This document shows positions 1-9,342 of a stretch of DNA of 15,250 nt, in pieces. The notes under the pieces are model-generated. The model was given only the letters and a program-made list of their open reading frames with translations, was not told where the DNA came from and did no database searches. Source of the DNA: Paraglomus occultum (lineage: Eukaryota; Glomeromycota; Glomeromycetes; Paraglomerales; Paraglomeraceae); NCBI GenBank assembly GCA_910592205.1, contig CAJVPJ010000873.1, positions 1 through 15,250 on the forward strand. Direction: 5' to 3'. Numbering within the stretch: the stretch's first letter is position 1; each line of letters starts with the position of its first letter. The position numbers and the translations under genes were made by a program.

Positions 1-513
1 CAGGCCGCTAGCAATATTGACAGCAAGCTTACATCTCGTAGACCAGGTTAATTCGATAGACGGGTCCGACAAGTAACCTCGCAGTGAACCACCGTTATAT
101 GTCTATTGAGCGTATCTATTAATTACATCTCCATATTATATGGGGACGTGCAAACTTCTTAGTAATACCTTTACTAACGCCGAGGAATCGAACAATATTG
201 GGATGGTCATCAACCCTGCGCTGGACTTTTATCTAAAAGCATCGGGTTGGATGGTTTAAATAAAACAATAACGTCCGAAACTAACTGTAGTTGTAATTCA
301 CCAACCAAGTTTTCGATCATCTCATATTCATTGTGCGAATGTAAAATTCTGTGGACGACCACTCTATTAAGTTCTTCAAATTTGCTTTGAAAACTGCTCC
401 GCTCCGTATGCTCTACCACCGATGCATACGACGTCAGTAAAGTCTTCGGAAGAGGAAAACCGTATGTTTTTATCTTCAATATTCTTCGTTAACCATTCCG
501 TATTAGTGATCAT
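1..513 (-). pseudogene. Protein kinase N-lobe and hinge region, frameshifted, cut by the left edge
   Basis: Seen on the minus strand in successive frames. A start at 513 opens MITNTEWLTKNIEDKNIRF, then a glycine-rich-loop-like IGGRAYGA (about 426-400). The frame shifts just after it and resumes as FQSKFEELNRVVVHRI, then an alpha-C-like NEYEMIENL ending near 306. A plausible 73-nt GT...TTTTAG intron (305-233) follows, then KVQRRVDDHPNIVRFLGVSK, where HPNIVRFLG is the usual kinase beta-4 region. After a stop-containing stretch (about 150-103) the hinge and alpha-D/alpha-E regions appear as NGGSLRGYLSDPSIELTW and LAVNIASGL, reaching base 1. The style matches tyrosine-kinase-like kinases expanded in Glomeromycotina. 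The VAIK position reads VVVH or VVHR, so the ATP-binding lysine seems absent. The HRD and DFG motifs would lie outside the window. Kinase origin is strong. Pseudogene status rests on the loop frameshift and stops near 103-150; a second intron could explain the latter but not the former. Confidence 0.78.
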
Positions 514-1307
514 TGTTGAAATTGATATTGTCTGTTTACGAACGTTGAGCGATAAATATCTTTACGAGTGGAGTGGCGTGTGCCAATTATTATTGGACAG
601 TCGTATTTGTACTTCCATGTCTCCCAACATTACACGCGGGGTAACTCATTTTATGCGTTTGTTTGTACCAGGGTCAATAAATAATCTGTTTGCTTATTAT
701 TACTTCTAAAAAAGTAGATTAAATTTACCACACCAATAAATACCAGTTTTTCTAAGAAAAATAACAAACTGCCAGCTCATTAGTGTGGAAAAAGTCTTAG
801 GCATTGCATAAGAACTTTATGCGTTGGGGTTAACTGTTTTCCGACTCCATACAAACGCTCATAGATAACCCAATAAAAGCAACGTTGTCAAAAATTTACA
901 GATAGTGTATATTGTAATACGGTGACGACATTCAATGTCAGACATATGACGTATTATAATACTAAATTACTCAAAGTCTTACTATGGTATTGCTAAATTA
1001 CATAGCCATTCCTTATTCTTTAACTTATGTACAAAGACAGTACATAGATGGCAGTTATTTATTAATTAGTACGTTGTCATATATATTACGTGTTTAATGC
1101 AATAATGTTTGTTAAGTTTGCTTTATCTTTACGCAATATTTTTGCAAACAAACGCTTCTTTTCATGCAATTCGATAGCAATGAGACAATTACGATGATTA
1201 CGTAAATCCTGCTGTATAATTATTGTAAACATTCTACCGGTGTGCACTTTGAGATCGTTGCTAGCTAATGTGTGCATGATACATACATCACGTTCAACAA
1301 ACAGATA
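514..1307. other. Intergenic, AT-rich, no supported gene
   Basis: This stretch separates the kinase remnant (minus) from the upstream part of the first duplicated unit (plus). The only frame of note is a 63-codon minus-strand ORF at 1086-1277 starting with ATG (MHTLASNDLKVHTGRM). It shows no recognisable domain, so I do not call it a gene. The region upstream of 513 should hold the promoter of the kinase gene, but no specific element stands out. Confidence 0.5.
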
Positions 1308-1840
1308 GTTTACAAATAAATGTAGTGTCGTCCCGTCAGCACAACCAGATTTACGTTCAACTCCTCATGCGACATAACGTATTATATGAGATTCCACTAA
1401 TTTATTTCTTATGCTAGCTGTCATATAATACTTGGTTGCGCAATGTCCATAAATTAACTGTGTGATAACGAAAAAACTCTTCACTTACAGGTAAAGGGTT
1501 GGCGTATTATGCTTAACTTTACTGTGTATGGAATTTACTTTACTGATAAATTGTTACATTGGCACTAGCATTTCTCAGATTTATTTATCTGCTGTCATAT
1601 TATTTTTTTCACCTTCTATTAACAAAGCTAGCCAAGTGGAAAATGTGGTGACAGCAACAGGCAGACATTAGATTTCCAGGGTTGATAAATATGGCGACAT
1701 AATTATCGTTAACAATTTAATCATTGCATTTATTACATCCCTAAGATCCGAATTAGAACTGAGAATTTTATTACAACTACTTCCTACAAGCTTTAATTTT
1801 ATACGACGACGGACGAAACGCAAGGACGACAAATAAAATA

Positions 1841-1893
1841 GCGATTTGATCAGATAAGCAAAATCTACTACGTTACACAATGATAATTTGCAT
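1841..1893 (+). promoter_or_regulatory. Conserved upstream block of the first BTB-BACK-TLDc gene
   Basis: About 70-115 bp before the start codon, gatcagataagcaaaatcta and the following acgttacac segment are nearly the same as at 7190-7242, while flanking upstream sequence has drifted with many indels. The block may be core promoter or 5' untranslated sequence kept by selection, or just a slow-diverging part of the duplication. No TATA box or known factor site is claimed. Confidence 0.35.
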
Positions 1894-1962
1894 GCTTATT
1901 ATCATGTCGCTCGCTCAATATCAAAGTCTCTACGGCTGTGAACAGTTTGAAACCGTAACGAA

Positions 1963-3478
1963 ATGAATATCGCTGTTGACTTATCCTCCATCCTTTCAGC
2001 GGATTATGAGAAACTGTACGAAAGCGGCAGATATACCGATATTTCGATCCATGTTGGAAAGGAGCCGAATAACAAGATCTTTCTCGCTCATACATTGGTT
2101 TTATGGACGAGAAGCACACTGCTTGAGAATAGCTTAACCGGAGATATGGAGGCGACCGAACTGGTTCAAAGGACAGCAATAACCTTTGAAGATGTGACCC
2201 CTGACGTTTTCGAACTCTTGCTCAGGTCAGTTTCATAAATATTTGTATAAACTATACGTACAGTATTATTATAGTATGCTAATACAGTACATCTTCACGA
2301 TTCACGGCAGGTATATTTACACTGGGCGAATATCCTACGATTTAGGCAAAAATATTGATTGGATCAGCCTTTTAGATGGAGCAAGCAAATTCAGACTCCT
2401 TGATCTTCTCACCGGCATTGAAAATTATTTGATTGATAAGCAAAAAGAATGGATCCAACAAAATATTATTACAGTTCACAAGTATGCTGCATCCATGGCC
2501 TCTTTAAACAAACTCTTGGATCATTGCAATCAGATTATGGTTTCTCATCCTGGTATTATCTTTAAATCGAATGATATTGCAACCTTACCAAAGGAGAGTT
2601 TGATCACTCTGCTCAAGAATGATGAGCTAGAAATAGATGAAGATGATATTTTCATATCAGTCATTCAATGGGCAACTAAACAAGTACCAGAACTAGAACT
2701 GAGTGACATAGATAATTGGTCGTTTAATGATCTCAACACAGTCAAAGAGACCATAGCAGATTGCATTCCCCTTATAAGATTTTCCAGTATTTCCTCTAAG
2801 AATATTGTATTGTATGATAATTTATTACCCAAAAGGCTACGAGATGATGTTCTGATGTGCCGTTTAGAAAGGGATTACACACCAATCACTCATATGTTAC
2901 CACCAAGAACTGGACAAGGACCTGATATTGATTCTGTTGTTATTAACAAAGAGCAAGCAAAATGGATCTCATCAAAGGTTGTGGAATCAACAAGGCTATC
3001 CCAAGAAAATCAAAGGACATCTATTACTATGAAAGATGATGTTTATAAATTTACTCTACTTTATAGACGAAGTAGAGATGGTAATACAGTCGCAAAATTT
3101 AGGGAACTGTGTAATAACAAAGGGCCCACTATTGCTGTTGGGAAAGTGTTGGACACTGAAGAAGTATTTGGTGGATATAATCCATTTGCATGGGGTGCCC
3201 ACAAGGATTGGTTTCAAACTGAAGAAAGCTTTATATTTGCATTAGGTAAAAGTAGAGATGAGAATATAGTAAGTTTTTTTGCTGATAAAGATAAATATAC
3301 CATTTATGATTATCATAATTGCTTTCCTTGTTTTGGGGGTGGGTATGATTTATGTTTTGGTTATACTAGTAATATGAAAGGCTGGGCTAGGCAACGTTCA
3401 TATCAAGTTTCACTTAGGCATTCACGAGATGAATTTGATTGGGATGATTGGGAAGTGTTTCTAGTTTCAAAACTTTGA
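1963..3478 (+). CDS. BTB-BACK-TLDc domain protein, two exons, 476 aa (paralogue 1)
   Basis: Exons are 1963-2225 and 2311-3478; joining them keeps one frame through FELLLRYIYTGR, the usual end-of-BTB motif, and ends at TGA 3476-3478. Domains: BTB/POZ about residues 15-128 (YTDISIHV, FLAHTLVLWTRS, RYIYTG); BACK about 138-245 (LPKESLITLLKNDEL, VIQWATKQ); TLDc about 296-475 (KWISSKV, FTLLYRRSRDG, GGYNPFAWG, SFIFALGKSRD, PCFGGGYDL, WEVFLV). BTB-BACK proteins usually dimerise and can bind cullin-3 as substrate adaptors; TLDc is an alpha/beta domain linked in animals to oxidative-stress resistance and V-ATPase binding. The target here is unknown. No signal peptide or membrane segment is apparent. 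The ATG at 1963 is chosen because it is the first Met before the BTB core and is shared with the paralogue. Length and order match the large glomeromycete family. No coding defects seen. Confidence 0.93.
2226..2310 (+). other. Phase-2 spliceosomal intron, 85 nt
   Basis: Donor CTCAG|GTCAGT and acceptor ACGGCAG|GTATAT split an arginine codon (AG|G). The matching intron at 7576-7662 has the same phase and place. Without splicing, the frame adds only SVS and stops at 2236-2238, giving a BTB-only product. The donor has C at +3, unlike GTGAGT in the paralogue. Confidence 0.9.
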
Positions 3479-3509
3479 TGAATTTTCAATGTTATGCAAT
3501 TAAAGGAAA

Positions 3510-4450
3510 TTACTGAATTTGTACTTGTGAAATTGATAGTGTGACTGCCACTTCAATGTTTTCTCTACCCAATTTCATATTTATAACAATGACCAAGATA
3601 GTATGCCCTTGGTTTAATTTAACAGCCTTTCTCTGCTCCAATTCCATTTTTATAACAATGACATGTGCAAAAAACCATATTTTGTTTAGCTGCCTATTGG
3701 TATAATTCAACTGCCTTTCCAATGTCTTTCTCTACTCTAATTCCATGCTGAAAGTAATAACCAAGATTGATCTGTCCAGGGCATAGCTTTGTTCAGCTGT
3801 ATAATTCAGCTGCCTTTCTATATTAACATGTTTCTCTAGCTTCAATTCCAAATTGATAGAATAAGAAACTACCAAGATTTCATTGTGCAGCAGCATGATT
3901 ATGTTCTGCTTGTTAGTATAATTTAATGGCCTTGCAAACATTTTTTTCTACCCTAATTTCCTGTCAATAATTAAGTTCATTCTGTGCATTAACATATTAA
4001 TATCTTTGTTTAAGTGCTTGTTGGTATAATTCAGCAGCTTTTTTAACATATTTTTGTATTCAATTTTTTGTTAATAGCAACAGTTAGGTTATACTGCACA
4101 GTAAGTAGCATCTCCTTGTTCAGCACTCTACCTCTACATATAATGTAGCTAGATAAAAGCAGCTTAAACTGGACTGGCTTTAGCAAGCACCTTGTGAATA
4201 AAAGTTCCTCATTTGTATACTTTGGCAGTCTGTTCAATATCTTTTCCACCCTGATTTCATTTTCATATAGTAATCTTGTTGCTCCTTTTATTGGTAATGG
4301 AAACTAAATCCTTGCTCTGTTCTTAGATATTAGAGATCATATTGTAATGTTGGGGTGAATTTCTTTTTTATTTCATAGTTGAGTATTTCACAACTTATTT
4401 TGGGAATAAACCATTAGAAGAGCCCCATCATGAGTATTACTGGATCATTT
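3510..4450 (-). pseudogene. Decayed Sel1-repeat (TPR-like) protein gene
   Basis: The minus strand carries tandem degenerate units of about 99, 117 and 108 nt, that is 33, 39 and 36 codons, fitting Sel1 repeats of about 36 residues. Clear motifs are INLGYYFQHGIRVEKD (3771-3724) followed by IGKAVELYQ and a TAG at 3694-3696, then CHCYKNGIGAEKG, then AYYLGHCYKYEIG (3606-3568) and a stop. Weaker units further up read KKAAELYQ (near 4045), CCY (near 4075), LYENEIRVEK (near 4265) and DPVILMMGLF (4446-4417), which resembles the entry into a Sel1 array. Stops and frame changes occur in nearly every unit, so it cannot encode a full protein. Sel1 repeats form alpha-solenoids that scaffold signalling complexes; in Glomeromycotina they are often fused to kinases. 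No kinase domain could be made out above 4450. It lies tail to tail with the first BTB-BACK-TLDc gene, about 30 bp from its stop. Confidence 0.85.
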
Positions 4451-5191
4451 CCAATTCTTATTCCATTTGTCCAACTTTTAACCCCATTACTCTGGGATGC
4501 TGATTTGCTTTGAGATTGTCTAATCCATTGTTTATTATTATTGTAAATATTAATCTCAATATAAGCAACATGCTCTGTTAGTCCTCCTGATAATAATAAT
4601 AATAAGTGGCTACTATACTATACTATATTAACTAAAAAGCAAGCTTATATCTGCGTTAGTGTGGAGAATTTTTTTGTTTCCTGGCAGGCCACGGCCTCAC
4701 TTGTTGATATTTTTATATGCATGGTTATTGTCTCATCGTTTCTAAGAAAGCTCCTGCCTAAATGTCTCTTGTTCTCTTTCATTTCTAAGATTAATCACCT
4801 CATTCAATCACACAAAATTCATGCATTACTATTTTATATTTTTAATTTGTTTTCAGATTCGTTGAAAAAATCCTCAACAAATTATTCCATGGACTATTTA
4901 CTGCTTCGATACTTGGAACATTCTCCTTCCAAACAGATTAATGGATAATTACACTTTGTATTGTAAGAAAAAACTGAAGAAAAAAATTTGGATTTCCAGC
5001 TGTAATTTTTTAACAAGAAATTAATACCTATGAAGCAGGACATGACCATACCATCTTAAATACAATATATTGTATCTAAATGCAATTTTCCTGATGGGAA
5101 TGTAAATGTACAATTACTCACAATATTTTACCCAATGATCAAAAATTAACTCTTTTGTTAAAAGCTGTGTCAAGCAAGCAATCCAAACGAG
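4451..5191. other. Intergenic, possible decayed N-terminal part of the Sel1 gene
   Basis: On the minus strand an open stretch ending at about 4414 (it includes TEHVAYIEINIYNNNKQWIR near 4588-4529) leads into the first Sel1-like unit and may be the linker before the repeats. Above about 4620 the sequence is AT-rich with stops in all frames. The 95-codon plus-strand ORF at 4661-4948 has low-complexity, hydrophobic content and no recognisable domain; I treat it as chance. Confidence 0.4.
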
Positions 5192-5431
5192 TTAGTCATA
5201 ATTACGTTTATAATTGTGTTTGAGTACATGCCAGTGTGATAGCGGTTTATCGTAATGTTTGAAGCTCAAGAAAAAACATTCCGACAATTTTTCTTCTACT
5301 AATTCATCCAATCCATAAGCCACCCTCATAGGCAACAAAATGCTTGTAGTAGCCATACGCCTCACTAACACTTTGCATTGTGTCATCAGAGGTGAGAAAT
5401 GTTCATTCATTGATGAAATAAGAAAATGCAA
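5192..5431 (-). other. Coding-like open frame, unrecognised, possibly frameshifted
   Basis: The frame opens at about 5431 and contains MNEHFSPLMTQCKVL, then GLDELVEEKLSECFF and LSFKHYDKPLSHWHVLKH before its stop at 5192. A second frame over 5385-5305 reads SDDTMQSVSEAYGYYKHF and VAYEGGLWIG. The two could be joined by single-base frameshifts near 5388 and 5305, suggesting a broken gene instead of an intact small one. No family is recognised. It may be an exon relic or chance. Confidence 0.25.
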
Positions 5432-6730
5432 AATAATGTCTTTTAATTATCTTTAAAATATCTTGTATATCTTTTCAGCACGCGACCATTTACTTGTCCA
5501 TTGGGTATCCAATATTTATTTGCCAACTGTTATTATTATGCGTATTGACAATGCTTTTGCCTATTATCTCTTAATTTCGCTCAGCAGTATGCTCTACATA
5601 CCATAGTAATAGACAAAATTGAATATTGCTATCTCCCCAGCCAAAACAATAAAACTGGGCAAAATTCCGCGCTGTCAGTAAGGAAAAATTCTATTCAGTT
5701 TTTATTGTGATATCATCGCTTAGACCACATAAATGTCCTGATAAAATTGCGATTATTGAAACGTACATGTATGCGAGCGAAACTCCATACCCGCTATAAT
5801 TATTGATTACTGCAAGTACCTCGAGATTAGTTTTAAGTGTTGAATCGGCGATTATTTCACTGACGTTATTTGTTTGTATACGGATGAAGTGTATAACTTC
5901 AGGTGCACTGACAAAGTCGTTTTCGAGGTAAATGCCCTTGATCGACTAGTTCTTGTTGTTCTAAAAAATTACGGGATGAAAAAATCGGTTAATAGACATC
6001 TGTCTGTTATATATCGTTAAGCAGAAATTTTAGGGCCCAGTAGTATACTTGTTGGTACGTATAAACTTTTGGATTGATGGGCTTCTTCTTCGTAAAATTA
6101 AATTTTTCGAATACAGAATTCACATTTCGGGATATCCAGGCCAAGACTATGACATTTTGAGCTATTATTTTCACAATGCGTAGACTACTTTTGATTCATT
6201 AAGTGCTTATAGGTTGCGCTGTGTTCGCTTTTCTCAAACCGTGTCCATAGTTAGTTGTTTGACATTTGTTGATATTAATATCACGTCCATGACATTAATT
6301 ACAGGTCTCGCTTCAACCGGTCGCGCATATTTACGGTGCGCAACCAAGATACTCTGTTGCTTAACCAATATGTAATAGTGCTATATTCTAATTCTTCATA
6401 ATACGCGTTGCTATTTCTATTATGATTTCTATCAGAGTTATTTTATTTTTGTCGTAATACAAAATCTCATTTCATGATTTTAATTTTTAGTGTAATTGTC
6501 TTCATAAATATAATAATGTAGCAAAATGTAAGTGTTTATTAATTTAACATACAATTTTCTTATCGTAAAAAGTATAATAAATGTGTGTATCATACTAGTA
6601 ATACTCATAATATGAGATTAAAATTTTGTTATATTCGGCAGATTACCGTGACAGAGGTTACCGGACCTACACTCTTTGCGCCATGGCTATATAGTACTAA
6701 CGTACGTAATACGTTCTCGGCGAAGAAGCA
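5432..6730. other. Intergenic, no supported gene
   Basis: About 1.3 kb upstream of the second duplicated unit. I see no long open frame, RNA gene or repeat array on either strand. Composition is AT-rich with slightly more GC and CpG between about 5750 and 6350 than in the flanks. It is the spacer where the two duplicated units are no longer alignable. Confidence 0.5.
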
Positions 6731-7189
6731 ATTTACTAATAAATGCTAGACTCATTCCATCAACAACCGGATTACTCAACTCGTCATGCTGCATAACGTA
6801 TATTATGCTGAAAAGACAAAGCCACTTATTATTCTCTTGCCAGTTGTTACGCAAGTTACAGTATGACCCCAAACGATACTTAATTGTGCGATGTACCATG
6901 TGATAACGAAAATACTCTATCTCGGCAATTACCTTCTCTCTTTCGAGTCACGCTAGTTGGCCTATAAATTTGCTTACAAGTCAAGCAAACCAAATTGCGT
7001 ATAAATTCTACTTTTTACTAAATAATAACAATTGCTACATTTGTGTTAGCGTTTTTCAATCTACAGTCAAGTGGGAAATGCGAACGACAGCAACCAACGA
7101 CATTAGGCCAAAAAAAGTTGAGAAATATAGCGACATATCTTTAATTGTTGCATTTTTGGTTTACTCGCACACAGAAGAAACGCAAAGCG

Positions 7190-7242
7190 ATTTTTCGATC
7201 AGATAAGCAAAATCTACCACGTTACACAGTGATGATTTACAT
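7190..7242 (+). promoter_or_regulatory. Conserved upstream block of the second BTB-BACK-TLDc gene
   Basis: Counterpart of 1841-1893, lying about 70-120 bp before the start codon and containing gatcagataagcaaaatcta. It is much better kept than the sequence between it and the start codon, which has indels. Role unproven. Confidence 0.35.
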
Positions 7243-7312
7243 TGATTATCATGCGCTCTCATATTACAGTATTACGACAGTGAACACTTTGAAACCATTG
7301 TAACGTAACAAA

Positions 7313-8824
7313 ATGAATATCGCTGTTGACTTATCTTCCATCCTTTCAGCGGATTATGAGAAACTGTACGAAAGCGGCAGATATACCGATATTTCAATCC
7401 ATGTTGGAAAGGAGCCGAATAACAAGATCTTTCTCGCTCATACATTGGTTTTATGTACGAGAAGCACACTGCTTGAGAATAGCTTAACCGGAGATATTGA
7501 AGCGACCGAACTGGTTCAAAGGACAGCAATAACCTTTGAAGATGTGACCCCTGACGTTTTCGAACTCTTGCTCAGGTGAGTTTCATAAATTGTCAGAGAT
7601 TTGTATAACTATATGTACAGTATTATTGTAGTATGCTTATACATTTTCACGATTAATGGCAGGTATATTTACACTGGGCGAATATCCTACGATTCAGGCA
7701 AAAATATTGATTGGATCAGCCTTTTAGATGGAGCAAACAAATTTAGACTCCTTGATCTTCTCACTGGCATTGAAAATTATTTGATTGATAAACAAAAAGA
7801 ATGGATCCAACAAAATCTCATTACAGTTCATAAATGTGCCACATCCATTGCCTCTTTAAACAAACTTTTGGATCATTGCATTCAAGTTATGGCTTCTCAT
7901 CCTGATATTATCTTTAAATCGGATGATATTGCAACCTTACCAAAGGAGAGTTTGATCACTCTGCTCAAGAATGATGAGCTAGATATGGATGAAGATGATA
8001 TTTTCATATCAGTCATTCAATGGGCGACTAAACAAGTGCCAGAACTAGGACTGAATGACATAAGTAATTGGTCATCTAATGATCTCAACACAGTCAAAGA
8101 GATCATAGCAGATTGCATTCCTCATATAAGATTTTTCAGTATTTCCTCTAAGAATATTATATTGTATGAGAATTTATTACCCAAACAGCTGCGAGATGAT
8201 GTTCTGTTGTACCGTTTGGAAAAAAATTACACACCAATCACTCACATATTACCATCAAGAACTGGACAAGGACCTGATATTGATTCTGTTGTTATTAACA
8301 AAAAGCAAGCAAAATGGATCTCATCAAAGGTTGTGGAATCAACAAGGCTATCTCAAGAAAATCAAAGAATATCTATGAAGCATGATGCTCATAAATTTAC
8401 TCTACTTTACAGACGAAGTAGAGATGGTAATTCAATTGCAAAGTTTAGAGAACTGTGTTGTAACAAAGGACCCACAATTACTGTTGGGAAAGTGTTGGGC
8501 ACTGAAGAAATACTTGGTGGATATAATCCATTTGCATGGGGTACTCGCAACCATTGGTTTCCAACTAAAGAAAGCTTTATATTTTCATTAGGTAAAAGCA
8601 GAGATGAGAATATAGTAAGCTTTTTTGCTGATAAAGATAGATATGCCGTCTATGATCATCATACTTATTTTCCTTGTTTTGGGGATGGGGCTGATCTGCG
8701 TTTTGGTTGTGACAGTAATATGAAAGGCCGGGCTAGGCAACGTTCATATCAAGTTTCACTTAGGCATTTACGAGATGAATTTGATTGGAATGATTGGGAA
8801 GTGTTTCTAGTTTCAAAACTTTGA
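7313..8824 (+). CDS. BTB-BACK-TLDc domain protein, two exons, 474 aa (paralogue 2)
   Basis: Exons are 7313-7575 and 7663-8824; the join restores FELLLRYIYTGR and ends at TGA 8822-8824. Domain order and limits match paralogue 1: BTB about 15-128, BACK about 138-245, TLDc about 296-473 (GGYNPFAWG, SFIFSLGKSRD, PCFGDGADL, WEVFLV). By hand count the BTB exon differs from paralogue 1 at 5 of 263 bases, two of them replacements (Trp48 to Cys, Met62 to Ile). The second exon differs at about 62 of 388 residues plus a two-residue deletion near residue 326, just before the KFTLLYRRSRDG strand. Changes cluster in TLDc loops around 384-392 and 416-446. The frame is fully open and the splice sites are canonical, so the gene is probably functional. 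Role as for paralogue 1: likely adaptor protein with unknown target. Confidence 0.93.
7576..7662 (+). other. Phase-2 spliceosomal intron, 87 nt
   Basis: Donor CTCAG|GTGAGT and acceptor ATGGCAG|GTATAT, same position as the intron of paralogue 1. The unspliced frame meets TGA at once (7577-7579), so retention would give a truncated BTB-only peptide. Against 2226-2310 it shows several substitutions and at least three indels. Confidence 0.92.
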
Positions 8825-8885
8825 TTTTAATTCTGAATTATCATCTTATGCAATTAAAGGAAATTACTATTTGTGAAATCAATAA

Positions 8886-9342
8886 TATCAGTATAATATT
8901 AATGTTTGTTGTATCAATAACTTGTCCGAATTTTGTAAGATAAGATTCTACAGTGACAAGCAGCAATGCAATGTCAGGATTAGGAGTGGCAAATTATGTT
9001 TTGTATTGTCAGGCCATCAATTTTGGAAATGAGATTGATTATTGGTGTTAGGAATTTGATGAATGTGGCACATTTTCATACTTGAATGATGTCATCAATC
9101 GAGTCGATTGCCAGTTTTATCGTGGGATTAATTTAACAATCTACCAGCTGTGGTATCATTGCGCTTACAACAGTGCGCTTTCGCATTAGAATGCTTCCTG
9201 GGACAATTAAAAAACTTTTTCCATTTTTCCATATATTCAGGCAATTAATTATTATAACTGCCCATGAACAAGAAGCGATTTTTATCAATATTAGGTTTAG
9301 TGGTTCAACAGCTATAATTACCAGAGAATGACCAATTAATTG
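8886..9342. other. Intergenic, no supported gene
   Basis: Past the duplicated unit nothing is clearly coding. The minus strand near 9240-9130 gives two competing short frames, one reading EYMEKWKKFFNCPRKH and the other ending RKRTVVSAMIPQLVDC. The first faintly recalls a BED-type transposon zinc finger but lacks a convincing Cys/His pattern. Confidence 0.4.

Larger units (their letters stand above)
1308..3540 (+). repeat. Duplicated unit, copy 1 (upstream region, BTB-BACK-TLDc gene, 3' flank)
   Basis: Hand alignment shows this block is paralogous to 6731-8885 in the same orientation. Upstream similarity is patchy but collinear. Anchors include acaaccagatttacgttcaa with the following cgacataacgtattat (1341-1386; compare 6764-6806), tgtgataacgaaaaaactct at 1461-1480 (compare 6899-6918) and a nearly identical block around 1848-1893 (compare 7197-7242). 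Downstream, the shared string ttatgcaattaaaggaaatt follows each stop codon, and similarity fades by about 3540. The offset between start codons is 5350 bp. Edges are approximate. Confidence 0.8.
6731..8885 (+). repeat. Duplicated unit, copy 2
   Basis: Collinear with 1308-3540. The left edge is set by atttactaataaatgctaga, which aligns with gtttacaaataaatgtagtg near 1308. The upstream region is shorter than in copy 1 (about 580 against 655 bp to the start codon). After the stop at 8824 similarity continues through ttatgcaattaaaggaaatt and ends near 8885. The Sel1 relic beside copy 1 has no counterpart here, so the duplication did not include it or it was lost or inserted later. Confidence 0.8.

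Noticed and set aside
422-709. 95-codon plus-strand ORF
   Set aside because: Antisense to the kinase remnant over part of its length and without protein-like features.
1868-2179. 103-codon minus-strand ORF opposite the first BTB exon, and its twin at 7272-7529
   Set aside because: Both are antisense shadows of the conserved BTB exon; their similarity to each other simply follows from the coding strand.
3036-3245. Plus-strand ORFs inside the second exons (3036-3245, 8166-8378, 8382-8591)
   Set aside because: They are out-of-frame shadows of the TLDc and linker coding sequence and lack any domain pattern.
3510-3941. Two minus-strand ORFs of about 70 codons with similar sequences (LNYTN motifs), looking like a small repeat protein family
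   Set aside because: They are the wrong frame of the decayed Sel1 array; the neighbouring frame gives the Sel1 consensus. Their mutual likeness comes from the repeat unit. They also begin with TTG, not ATG.
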